From: Anopheles merus
Lineage: Eukaryota > Arthropoda > Insecta > Diptera > Culicidae
Length of the DNA stretch: 64,000 nt
Reading direction: 5' to 3'
Assembly: GCF_017562075.2 (NCBI RefSeq)
Contig: NC_054082.1
Location: 22,115,460 to 22,179,459, forward strand
Both the position numbers and the translations under genes were made by a program. The notes below the pieces were generated by a model. The model did no database searches and was not told the DNA's origin. It saw nothing but the letters and a program-made list of their open reading frames with translations. Position 1 is the first letter of the stretch. Each line of letters begins with the position of its first letter. Below are positions 51,187-62,971 of the stretch, in pieces.

Positions 51187-53570
51187 GAGCACCAGCCGCA
51201 ATAAAAAGCAGCAAGCTGTAGCTGATGTACATGTACATGTATAGTCGCCTTCGATAACAACCAACACCCTCGCCAGGCGGCGGAGCATGGCGTGTGACTA
51301 ACACATTCTAGCTTCCAATAAGGGGGGATTTTGTTGCTGTTGTTTTGCTTTACCTTTGCCCACGCTGGGGTCCTTTTCTGCTGCCCTATCGATTAACCCA
51401 CGGGAACCGCCCCAGTGAAGTAATGTGTGCGGTGCCCCTGCGTACGAGTGCCGCCATCAATGAACGGTCGATGCATATTTAATGTTGCGTGAATTATGCC
51501 TATTGGAAAGTCGTTGATTGTAATTTAGGCATAAATGTTTGAAGTGAAGAAACAAAAAAAGGCCATATACAATTATTACCTGTTCCTTTTTTTTTCGCTA
51601 GCAGGACTCACTCACGGAGAGTGAGAGAGGCGGCAGCAAATTCGTTCCAATTCCGTCGGTGTCCACGGTGTCTGGGGTACGTCAATGTTGGAAATGCGTC
51701 CTGTCAAAGGTTTGACGCGCGAGCCACTGGCATCCCCTCCTGTGAAAGCACGCACACGCCCAACTGGTGGGGAGGGAGGTGCATGGCGGGTGGGTTCGTC
51801 AGTCGCGCTGACAGGGCAGTGGTAATTCTGCGAACGCTTTTTCTGTGGTCAGCCAGCTCCCCATCCGTTGGGGTCGAACCGTTTGTGAAAAAGGGCGCGA
51901 CACTGTCAGGCAAGTCCTGACGCGGCTGGAATGGGGGTGGGGCACACCGTGTGGCTGGGCATAATTATTTCCTTCTATCAGCACTTTTAGTCACCCTTTC
52001 CCTCCCTGCGTTTGCAGTGCGCCCAGTAATGTTCAGTTCCGTTCGAGTTCCATGGCAGTACATAGCGGAGCTGAGTACTTTACGATGTTTTAGCGATATT
52101 TTATTTATTACTTGTCATCGGAACGTGTGTGTGTGTGTGCACGTACCTTCAGGGAATGGTAAAAAGGGGGGGAGTGGGTAGGGGTCTCAATATTTTATTG
52201 CACATTAATATAAAATTATTTCACGTACCATACCCCACACACACACCGTCCTCCGCACACACAATCAGACGGTTTGTGGTTTTATGGCGATGTGACTTTT
52301 GTCTGCGCCCGGGTGTTTAGAGCGTTTAGAGTGTGTGTGTGTTTGTGTGGATGTGGATGTCCACCTGGGCAGAACGTTTGAACCCCTACAAGGGTCGTCT
52401 GGGGCAAAACTTACACGCACCCTTTTCCGATGGCCTGATGTCCGCGGAATGCCAAATAAATGCGCCCAATGCGTGTGACACAACACAACACACACGCACA
52501 GGTGTAAAGGGAGGGGAACGGGTGGTACAAAAAATAGCCATAAACAACCCCACGGGGACAAAATAAAACCATGCCACAGCAAACCACAGCTCGATTCCGG
52601 TCGGTCGGTGCGTCGGTGCAATAATTATGCATAAATTTTGCCCGCGCGCACAAACAATTTTGTGCGATTTTTTTTTGTGTTGCTGCTGTTGCGCTTGCCA
52701 TATCTTTTGTTTTGTTTTAATTGTGCTTAATGTGTTTGTACACACGCACACACGCACACACATACACACGGCCATACATTTTTACTGTATGCCGATTTCG
52801 GAAACGGCGAAAGATTAGCCACGCGTAACCATAACGAAATGGATTCTCCCTTGTTGTGGGTTGTTTTTGCTTGTTCGTTGTTGTTGGGGAACGCTGGAGT
52901 TTGCCGCTGGTTTAGCAACATTTTTGCAAAAACACAACCGATTGCTTCTCGACCACCACCCCCTCCAAATTCCGTTACATTGGCAAGCAACCACCCCCCA
53001 TCCCCCCCTTTCATGGTGGTAATTAGGTAGAGCTTTTGGCTGGTAATGGTTTTTGTTACAGCGACCGGAGAGAGCGAGAGAGTAAGAGAGATAAAGCTGA
53101 AGAGCTGGCCGTAAAACGCGTCCCAAAAATTATTATCGAGCCGATCGTGGGTAGCTTTATGCGGCGAAATAATTAGTTAATTAAAATAAAGTTCTCAAGT
53201 TATTTGGGTGTGTGTGTGTGTTTGTGTGTGAGAGACAGTGTTGGTGCTGTTGGCTTTGGAGAGGAGGAAGAAAAGTGCTGATAACAACAGGAATTTTTCA
53301 CAGAGCCTCCCAACTCCAGCTCGCTCGCCTTCCCAGCATCGGCCGGCGCTTTACCGACCGCGCTTGCTTGCTTTTTTTTTATCATGCGATGCGCCTTTTG
53401 CACCACCCGAATCATCTTCTTTTCGCCTTAACGCGAAACGCGCAGCACACCACGGCTATGATAGCGGAGCACACAAACACCCAATAAAAATTCGCCCAAC
53501 TGCAAAGACGAAGCCGGCCCAGCTGGGCAGGGGAACTCATTTGCATAATTTTGTTTTTAATAATCCATTA

Positions 53571-53640
53571 CAATAGAGCCTCGCTTACGCACACCGATAG
53601 AGCTTCTTAAGCCGCGTAAGAAAAGCGTAGACTTACAGAC
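53571..53640. mobile_element. Possible solo terminus of a pogo/Tigger-like element
   Basis: After a TA dinucleotide, CAATAGAGCCTCGCTTACGC resembles the CAGTARARCCTCG-type ends of pogo-like DNA transposons. The following CGCGTAAG and AAGCG are compatible. No partner inverted repeat was found, so this is at best a remnant. It is the only hint of a transposon I see in intron 1. Confidence 0.3.
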
Positions 53641-56600
53641 AAAAGGCAACCAACCAACCCAAAACGCGAAAAAGTAAGGCGAGCGCACAAGTAATTGAAG
53701 TTCCTTTTCTTTGGTGGAACAAGAAAGAATACCGCCCACTCGGTTTGGTTTCGTACTTGGGGCGGTGAAAATATAATTTCACACCACTGCGTCATGCTAC
53801 ACAGCGAGTGAACGAGAGGGGGGAGGGGGGAGCAGTTTACGGTTGGTAAAGTTTTTCACTTCGCGAATACCAGACCGACTTCGGGGCGACTTTCGGGGGC
53901 TAAGAGGAGCCCCGATCTCTTTTCGGGCAGGAGTTTGGGCCTGCTTGTGAATGGACGGGCGGGCGGGGTGAAGGTAATACTTTTTGACTGGTTTTATTGA
54001 ATTTCTTCGCCCCTCAACCTGCTCCCGCTTGCCTAATGCTGCAAGTCCTCCTGCGAATCCTCCACTTTGTAAAACTTTCAAATTTACGTGTGCACGTCAG
54101 AGCGTAAATGGACGGCAGACTAAGAAGCGCCCGTGGAAGTCGAATTTATATTCCAAAACTTGTCCACCCTTCTCCCGCTCCCTTCAATGTACCATCCAGC
54201 TCGCGGGCGGACAAAAGGAGCGCGCCCACAGCGGCAGTCCAGGGCATCTCACCGAGAGAGATATTATTGCACAACATAATAACACTGCCGGCACTGTTTT
54301 CCTTTCCATTACTCGGGTTGGTGCGACAGGCTTTAAAATGGTCAAATTGATTGGACAGGCAGCCCCGCGTCACCCACTCGATGGGAGGTGCGGTCTTTCG
54401 GAAGCACCAAAGCGCGAAGAGCATATAGTGCAGCCATCGCGCACCCATCGCCAGACGGCAAGACGCTGGACGTTCTGGCCCACCGGGCGTAACAAAAGGG
54501 CGCTAACACAGCCGCTGCCCACCCCCGCCGCAGCCTCTGCAGCCATTGGCAGCTACGTTCTTTCGGGTAGGGTCTGTAGAAAATTTTGACAACTAAGAGT
54601 GACTGGCCGATTTTTCGGACGGAGCGGCATCTTCCACAGCACCAGATCTTACCGATCGAGAATGACCGCTTCTTTTTTTTTTTTGGAGCGAGAGATGGTG
54701 CAGCGACAAGGGGAGAGGGGAAAATCAATCATGCGCTTGTACGGGATCGGTCGATCGGACGACGACGCGGAGGGCTGATTTTCGGGCGTGCGTGACATGC
54801 CAGTTTGTTGTGTAGTCGTAGCCGGGCGGGCGCGCGCGGGAAGCTTCGATCGGTTGCACGGTTGCGACGGCAAGCCTCCATTGTTGGTACCGTGGCCACA
54901 CCATGGCGAATGGAATTTTATTTGCGGAACAAGGGCCCCAGCAGGAGGCCGGCGGGGAGTGGAAGGGTAAAGAAAAGGTGTTCATGATTTGTAAAAATCA
55001 TCCTCCCGCCCCTTTCCACCAAGCGCTGCGAAAGGAATTTGCGCACGATCACCACTTAAACCTGATCCTGATCCGTCCGGATGATTGGGCAGCGGGCCGG
55101 TACGATCGGGCAAACCGCGTGGACACACAGCGTGTGTGGAGCTCTACCTGGCGGGGCAGGGGTGAAGATAGATGCCGTGCCGAGCAACAATGTGTGTTCG
55201 TGTGCATTTAATCGACCGGTCAATCGAGCATGACCGCGAGAATAAGCGCGGGCCTTTTTTTTTAAAGGTTTCTTTCTTTTCTTTCTTCTCCACCCGATCC
55301 GGAACATATCTCCCTTTCTCCGTTGCCCGGGCACGAATCAGCCCAGCCACAAACAAAAGGTTCCGCGGGCATGGAAGGCGATGGCGAAGGATGGACAAGA
55401 AACATGGCGTGCTTCGAAATCAATTAGAGCCTTTTTAAAACGCTCTTTCTATATATACACACAGACACACACTCGTGGTCGGTTCTTGGCCGAGTTTTGG
55501 TTCTTCACAAGAGTGCTGAACCACCACTCACACCGTACCGTTGGAATCTTTCCATAGCGGTCGTAATCGATCCTCTGGTACACCTTTCTATCGCCTTCCC
55601 CCAAAATCCACTCACCCGTGTAATGATCGTGTACCGATCGTGGTTGTAAAGAAGGAGGGCACGTTTTGTGTTGGCAATTGACACACACACACACACACAC
55701 ATATGCATGAACGAAAAAAATCTCTTCAAACTGTATGGCACTTTGCGCAAGAGTGTGGGCCGCCCCTTTCCATCCCCACACTCACATTTAAAGTGGTCGC
55801 GACGCCCACTCGTATAAAGAAGCATCATTGCCTTTGCCTTAACTACCTCCAAAAAAAAAAAAAAAAAAAAATCTTCACCAAAAGAAACGAAAACATAAAA
55901 CACTCACTTCACTTCACAAGAGGATTGATACTTGGCGTTGTATTTCGGAGGCAAGACGCTGCGCTCCGACCCATAGGAAAACATTTCAATTCGCACAAGA
56001 GCGCGACACACAAGGTTCTCCCCATTTATTGCTTAGAAAACGAAACCATAAGTGTATTCTAATGGGATACGGGCCATTCCCGGGACACAACAAGGGGCCC
56101 TATAAGAATCTCCAGACATCCAGACTGGTAGCAAACGCACTGTGGGAAAGGGGAGGGATGTCTACGGTGCGATCGTAGAACCTGCCGGAACTACCATAAT
56201 TGGCCATTCCGATGTGTCGGTTGATTGGTTGAAAATTGGAAAACTTGTCGCGGAGTGCTTCCGGCCGCTTCCCCCAACCTGCAGCAACGGGAAGTTGGGA
56301 AAAGACCATCGTTGTCACTGCGTTTGCTGATAATGCGCATGTTAATGGTCTTCGGTTTCGAACGAGAGCTGTACGCACACAGATTGCGTACGATGCCGTA
56401 AAAGTGTGTGGGTGTTTATGTTCTTTTTTTTTTTTTGTGTGTACTCCAGTTTATACACGGCAAAAAAGTTGGAAAACGGGAAAATCTCTCTCGCTCTATG
56501 TGCGAGCATGACCTAATTTTATGCAAATGGACCTGGACCGACACGGCGGCGGTCCCGGCGGCGTTATCCTAATTGATGCGCACACAAAAAGGGCAGACAG

Positions 56601-59600
56601 CAAAGGGATCGGAGGGAATGACAACTCCCCGGGGCCAATTGGTCGGTCCGTCGTTGGTCGTGTTCTGTTGCTCTTATCACGCTAGTCCGTTTTGCGGGTG
56701 TTCCTTTCCGGCTACATCATCCGAAACCGCCGTCATGCTATCGATGCCAAAAACAGGGGGCCCTTCGGCTGCCAAAAGGTCACAGGGATCAGCCCGTCGA
56801 AAGAATGGGGGAAGATTCGCCCGGCTTTGTATTAATATCAATTACTAGACTATTTACTCGACTCTCGACTCCCCGTCCACCACTCGGTTACTGTGTGTTT
56901 GTATGCTTTGAAAACGATATCAAAACGGTTTTAGAACGGTTTCGGAGAAGCGTGTGCGTTAAACTTCAGTTTGACGATGGTAAGGAGAATCAAGGACCGA
57001 AGCCTCATCGCGTGCTGTGTGTTTGTTGTTGAACCCTTTTACCATTTGTAACACCCCGCCACCACGCCGCGTTTAATCGGTCAAAGCAAATGGCCTCTGG
57101 ACGGCCTCGTCCCCTCACTGTTTTTGTGTGCGGGCGGATCCGGACGGACCGTCACTGCTTCGTGCTTCTGGTCCGATCATCATGTCCTGGGGATGTACAC
57201 AACCCATGGGCCCGTGTGTTCATTTGAACGGGGTAAACATTTTGACCACATTCAATCTTTTCACGCATCCCTCGGCACATTTTGGGAAAGCAAATTCCGA
57301 AACCGCCACACCATACACGTCCGTCCTCCAATCGTCAGCTGCATTGCCAGTGTCTTGGGCACGGGAGCTGGGGAGGAATTGGGAAATTAGTGATGTCGTC
57401 GAGTGGTGTTCACGAAAAACATGAGATTTTTACCTCATTTTTCCTCCGTGCCGAACTGTGCTCGCAAAGCAAACAGATAGCCGAGCCCCAGCAATGTGTC
57501 CGTACGCGTACCGGTCCGCAGCGGGCGTTCGTTCTGTGGGAATGTGTCATTACCGATTCCGTGCAGACGGGGCAGGAGGTTTAAGCTGCTTGAAAAATGA
57601 CTTACTCTCTCTCTGTTTCTCTTTTTTGCCTGCCGAGGGACATCTCGGAGGGTGTCAAGTAACATCGCAATGTGGTCCCGTACGGTCTGTAGCAGCATGT
57701 GTCCCTGCTGCAGCAGATCATCCCGTGATCTTTACCAGATATATCTTCCCCGGCCTTGTGTGAAATGGCTTTCGAAGATTTGAACCCTCAGACCCACACA
57801 TGCAAACTGATGATGATTATTACACTTCGGTCTGTCAACGGTGCCATGTAAGCCCGCGGAACCTCTCGCACCCGGAAGGTTGCTGTTGTTGTTGTTGTTG
57901 GAATGGGCCTGCAGTGCACATGTTTCTGCTTTTCAGGCGCGCAGCAAACCCGCCCGTTTGACACCACGCTACCGCACTCCCCTCGCCCAAGCTGCCGGTA
58001 ACGATCCGTGGTGACAGCGAGGTGCGATGCGATGCGGCTGTGCGATACGTGTCTCGGGGCCGCAAAGAGCAACTAACCACACTGATCCCATGCAACCCGT
58101 GCGCGAGTGTACAGCAGCATTCTGAGACTGCACATTCGCCTCCCCCCACCCGTGTCCCGGGACCGAAAACACCCGATCCCGGACCACAAACAACAGTCAA
58201 CAGCATCGGCAGGCAGCACCACAAATCCAATACCCCACAGATATATCTTTGCCTCTGCATCTTGTTGTTGTCATCTGCGGTTCGCGTCGGTTTTCAAGAA
58301 TGCCTTGCCGCGTCGTTGTCGTCGTCTCACGTTTCCTTGATTATTTTCTCCCGAGTTTCCCGTCATGCCTCGAAATCCCTGGTGTCAAAATCTACCAGAA
58401 CATAATCAATCATCGTTCCCAAGTTGGCGGGCGCGAGTGTGCACCACAAACCACGTCCTTCGCCTCCCAAAAGCCTTCGTTTTCCGCTTGCCGGGAACAG
58501 GGCCATTCCGGTCCTGCTAGACCTGGCCCTGTGGGGCTGAGTGGTGGCAGCTTCTTGTTTTATTCTTTGCTGTCTATGTATCCGAGGACCCACCACTGGG
58601 GACCAAATTTCCGAGAACCGCGCGCTCCATCGTAAGCTTTTCCCCGGAGAACGTCCTGTGGGAAGAACAGTTTTTGGCCGGGGGCATCCTTGGGGCGCTA
58701 ATGGGGGGAGGGAGTCGTCGGTGTGTTAAATTTTGGGACATCAAGCTAGTTGCCATATGCGCGATGAGGTATAGGGCAATGGGTGCCGTTCCCATCATCA
58801 ATTTTAATCGAGTAGTGCAGATGTGTGCGCAGCTTGCAACCGGGGAAGTCCTAGACGCTGGGATGGGAAAAAAGGGTAGCGCGAATGGTTTATCGCATGA
58901 CATAGATTTCCTCCGTACAATTACCATTAAAGTACGTATTTATCTTCTTTTAAACGCTTCCATCTTCATCTCACTGTCGCTTTCCCTCGCCTCCGGCTCG
59001 ACTGGCAGGCTTGAAACGTTCTCAAGTACGCGCGTATCGTATGCGGCTATGTAAACAATGTCCGGAAACAGCTTCTTGCGCGTAAAGATGGCGTTTTTTC
59101 CCGAAGACGAACATCATTTGCCTGGTGGTGAGAGGCATCATCTGCTGTGGAATGGATTTGTTTATAGAAATATATGTGTACAGACACACACACACACGCA
59201 CAGTCGAACAGATATATGTAACTCCGCCATTGTGAGGATGCTAAACGGATGCTTCTCCGAGGACGCGTTTCTTCCCAGATTTTGCCATTACTCACGCACG
59301 GGGCCTGAAATGGTGCTTTTTTTACTCTCTCTCTCTCTATCTCTTCCTGACTTTCAGCCCCGTTCAGAACGATGTTTAGCATTTCCGGAACACGGATTTG
59401 TAGCATCCGCCTTGCCATTCCTTGCCAGCAAAGGGGTGTGGTGTGCCTACCTTCCGCCTGACTCCCTTTTGCTCTTCGATAGGGTGAGCTGGGTTGTGAT
59501 TTCTAGCTTGTTCCTTTTTTCCACAATCCATTTCCCCCTGCTTCAAAATTCTCTGCCCCCGGAGGCACTGGTTGTTGTATGCGAGCAGCCAAGCGATTTG

Positions 59601-60119
59601 ATTATTTCGTGCTCTTTTGCTGGTTTGGTAATCAAATGGCGGCTGCTCCTGCTGCTGCTTGAGACGAATTTCACCGAACGAATGCCAAAGGTGGCCGAAA
59701 AGAATACAGCGAAGCGAACGCAGATAATACAGCAATCTTTCAACCCTTGCCTCCTGGAATCCCGGATGCGCCCTGGAAACCAACCCCTCCACCTCCTACC
59801 AGGAGGCCAATTCTACGCCGATTGGCTGTGCATGGTTGAGCGCGCAGCAGACAAAATTGCACAACAATACCGCCGGGAGATATGATATGCATACGCGGGG
59901 TGTTTTTCGTAGCATCTTTTCCCCATTATGCGGTCGAACGAGCAAGCGAGAGAGAGGGATTCTTTGTGTGTAAAAGAGAGAGAGAGAGAGTAGTCGCCTT
60001 TTGTTTGGTGGCCGCGAACTGATTTCAGATTTTCAGCACCAGCAAAAGGCGCACACGCAATAAAAAAGGGGTTTTCAATGGCCTCCTGGGAGTGCCTGGC
60101 CGCCTGCGGTGCAGCGGAA

Positions 60120-60148
60120 GGGGGGGGGGGGGGGGGGGGGGGGGGGGG
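60120..60148. repeat. 29-base poly-G run in intron 1
   Basis: Twenty-nine consecutive guanines sit about 1.9 kb before exon 2. Such a run can form intrastrand quadruplexes in DNA and in the pre-mRNA. Its exact length may be unreliable because of sequencing error. Confidence 0.9.
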
Positions 60149-62032
60149 AATCGCAGCCCCGCAGGGTTGTGCTTTTGATGTACCGTTTACATTTTTTTTT
60201 TGTTCTTCTGTTTCCTACCAGCAATGGGGAGGAAAACAAAAGCAAAATAGGTTGAATAAAATGGAGTTTTGCTCTGTATCGAAATGATGCGATCATACAA
60301 ACACTCACTTTGCGCCTTGTTTCACCTTCATTCGCACAGCAGGAGGGGGGGGGGGAGGGGGAAGTTACCACAAAAAAGACGAAAAAAGGAAAACTAAATT
60401 GCCAAAAACAAAAAAAATGGAAAAACCCCTTCATTTTCCTCCCCACAGCGGAGCGCGCGAGCGCCGCTAAACGATGCGGTGGGGAATTGAAACCGAACAA
60501 AAAAGCATAAAATGAATGTTTTTCAATTATGGGCTTTGCGTGGCAGGCAGCACGGGGAAGGGCATATCTCGCGGAGCCGCAAGAAAATGGAATCTAAATC
60601 GATTCTCTCCCACTGGCGGCTGGGGCGCGCGCTTACATGAACAATTTTGTTATCCTTCCTTGTGCGTGTGCTGTGGGGAGGGAGTGCATGTTTTATTTAA
60701 AAAAAAAAAACAGCACTACCAGCAAACAAAGACTCCGAAGATGAAAAACATTCAAACGACACAGCTGCACGGAAATATTGCGGCTTAGAAAAAGGATCTT
60801 CTCTCCCCATTGTATCATTTTGCAACCCCCAAAGCAAAGGGGTTGTTTTGTGTGTGAGCGAGTTTTCCACGCAATTGTAAAGTCCTGGCACGTTTTCACA
60901 CACACAAATTGAAATCGCGCTGTGTGCGGCGGCGACACGGCACAGGCACACCATCAACATTGTCATCAACGGTTGGATCATCTTCGGTTCAGTAAGAGGA
61001 GTGACAAACACACACACACACACGCTCTCACGATGGAATCCTTGGCCGTAAACATCGAACCGAACAGGTCGAACGAGTCGAACAGAGGGTGGCAAATGAA
61101 AAACGGTTCATACATATTAATTCAAACTCAAACTCTCTCCCCTCTGCGGTACACCAAGTCGATTGATTATAGTGCGGCTTTTGGGGTGTGGGAAGTCCTC
61201 AGCGCTGGCGTTGTTTGCGGCGCATTCGCGAACCGGGACTCGATAATGAGGGTCCGTTTAGGAGGCAATTGGAGTTCTCCCGCTTTTTGACCTCCGTGCG
61301 AGAGGCGAGAGTCAATTTGAGGCTTTCTCCTCAGCAATGGAATGCGTGTGTGTGCGGTGACCGGTAATGTTCGGTCAGTAGCGGCCAAGGGTTGAAACCA
61401 GTCCCTCCTCCTCGCGATTGGGGACCGAAAGACATCCAACGCGCACGAGTTTTATTGATCACAAACTGTGAAGATACCCGCCCGCCCGGGTTTGATCTAT
61501 TGTGATGGAACATCATTATCCTCTTCATCATCATCACCGTCGCCTTCGTCATCTTTAGGGGGTCATCAAATTCCAGCTCTTCAGCAGGGCTTTCCCAGAG
61601 AGCAGAAGAAACATTGGGTTGAGAGGGTTACGTTTTACGACCAAGCAGCTCTCTAAGCTCGGTCTAGTTCGTGCGGTCGTAACAAACGTCCAAAACGCTC
61701 CCAAATGAAGCAAGTAGGAGTGCTGTTTTGGAGATGGAATTGCTCAATCCGTGCGTGTGTTTGTATGAAGATTTCGCCTTCTCTCGTTCCTTCCACCTCC
61801 GGGGGAGTGGGAAAGAATGCATAATGGACACGAGCGCAGAGATTTAATAGGATCTGCCACCTTTCGGACTAGCACTGGCAGGCACACGCAACGGACGCTT
61901 GGTGGATTGGTGGACCTCCTAGGCTAGAGCTTGCAGCTGGAGATGATCTGTTCGAGAAATTTAACCTTTCTTTGTGAGGCACGATTTAAACTAATTTGTT
62001 TCTCTCCTTTTTTCCCCCTTCTCTTCCTACAG

Positions 62033-62286
62033 TACGAGGATGGCCTCCACGGCTACGGGATGGACGCGAGTGCCGCCGGAATGTATGACCCACATGCCGG
62101 CCACAGACCTCCGGCGCTGTCCGGCCTGCCACCACATCACTCCCCGCACCTGAACCATGCGGCCGCCGCTGCCTCGGTCGGCATGCACGGCTACCACGGA
62201 ACCTCTAGTCATGTTTCACCGGCCTCCAGTCACATGGGCGCAGTGCAGCCCGACATACACAAGCGAGATAAAGAAGCTATCTATGG
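62033..62286 (+). CDS. hth: homothorax coding exon 2 (codons 6-89 plus two bases)
   Basis: This exon encodes 84 full codons, starting YEDGLHGYGMDASAAGMYDP and ending KRDKEAIY, then GG of a split codon before the donor GTAAGT at 62,287. MEIS-family proteins continue IYGHPLFPLL, so the split codon is expected to be glycine completed by exon 3, which is outside the window. The segment is the low-complexity Hth N-terminus: PHAGHRPP, a His/Pro patch (PPHHSPHLNH), an alanine run (AAAAAS) and a Ser/His-rich linker. Only the first residues of the conserved MEIS/PREP N-terminal domain, which binds Extradenticle, are reached. The acceptor is strong: a CTAAT branch-point-like motif at 61,991, then a long pyrimidine tract and TACAG. 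The reading frame is intact with no lesions. Confidence 0.96.
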
Positions 62287-62912
62287 GTAAGTACGAAGCA
62301 CGACAGGCAAACGTTTGATCATCCACCATGATACGCGGGCGCGATCATCACACGCGCAAAGTCCGCCGCGATCGTCACTTCTTGTCGCAAGCAAAAACAA
62401 ACTCCGGTTCACGCCTGCCTCTTTACATTCGCATGAAGTGTGAAGTACGCTTCCGTGCGTGCTGCCGAGCACACAAAGAACTTCCTTCATTTGCTACCAA
62501 TTTGGCGAGCGATTTTGGCTGCAGCAAGACACTTCCATCTCGAGATCGAGATCGATAGCCGCGCACGCGCACCCGTACGGATGCGCTGCTCCCAAGCTGG
62601 CCCAGACATTAAGTTTGACCGATAAAACACACTCACTCACACACTCGACTGCATTTGGTCCACGGGTGCACCACAACGGGGAGAAGGATCCTTTGCCTTT
62701 CCTGCCCCGGCTGGTATGTGGAGTGTGCCACCGTTGTATCGAGTGTGCGCGGCCACAGCTGCCGGACGGTGCTGAAAACGTGGACCAGCAGGCGAAATTA
62801 AGCGTTAGCTATCGCGGGAGGGAAAAAAGGTTGCCCTGACAAATGGACCGCCGGTCCATTGGAGGCTTTGGCTGTGCATTAAAATGGCCTTCGCATCCCT
62901 TCGCACCAAGCG

Positions 62913-62971
<59 letters not shown>

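Larger units (their letters stand above)
49001..61900. other. Intron 1, 3' half: microsatellites, no gene seen
   Basis: Features noted are a TGATTGATGA Exd/Hox-like string near 49,924, the 51,161 hairpin, the ATGTAC triple repeat near 51,226-51,240, GA-rich patches (53,068-53,092 and 59,948-59,991) and the G29 run. The longest open frames (59,058-59,885, 275 codons; 49,055-49,756, 233 codons) contain repeat-encoded peptides and resemble nothing known. Confidence 0.6.
38104..62032 (+). other. hth: hth intron 1 (23.9 kb)
   Basis: The intron is bounded by GTAAGT at 38,104 and a pyrimidine-rich tract ending TACAG at 62,032. A giant first intron after a very short coding exon is typical of insect homeodomain regulators and usually holds enhancers. 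I see no second gene and no sizeable transposon inside, apart from a possible pogo-like terminus near 53.57 kb. Content is mixed GC sequence broken by CA/TG microsatellites, G or C runs and GA-rich patches. Sub-regions worth noting have their own entries. Confidence 0.9.

Noticed and set aside
53984..54589. 201-codon forward frame in intron 1
   Set aside because: No recognisable domain, and open frames overlap on the opposite strand.
59058..59885. 275-codon forward open frame in hth intron 1
   Set aside because: It encodes repeat-derived THTHTH and SLSLSL stretches, has no recognised domain, and an antisense frame is also open. The length is reachable by chance in GC-balanced, repeat-rich DNA.
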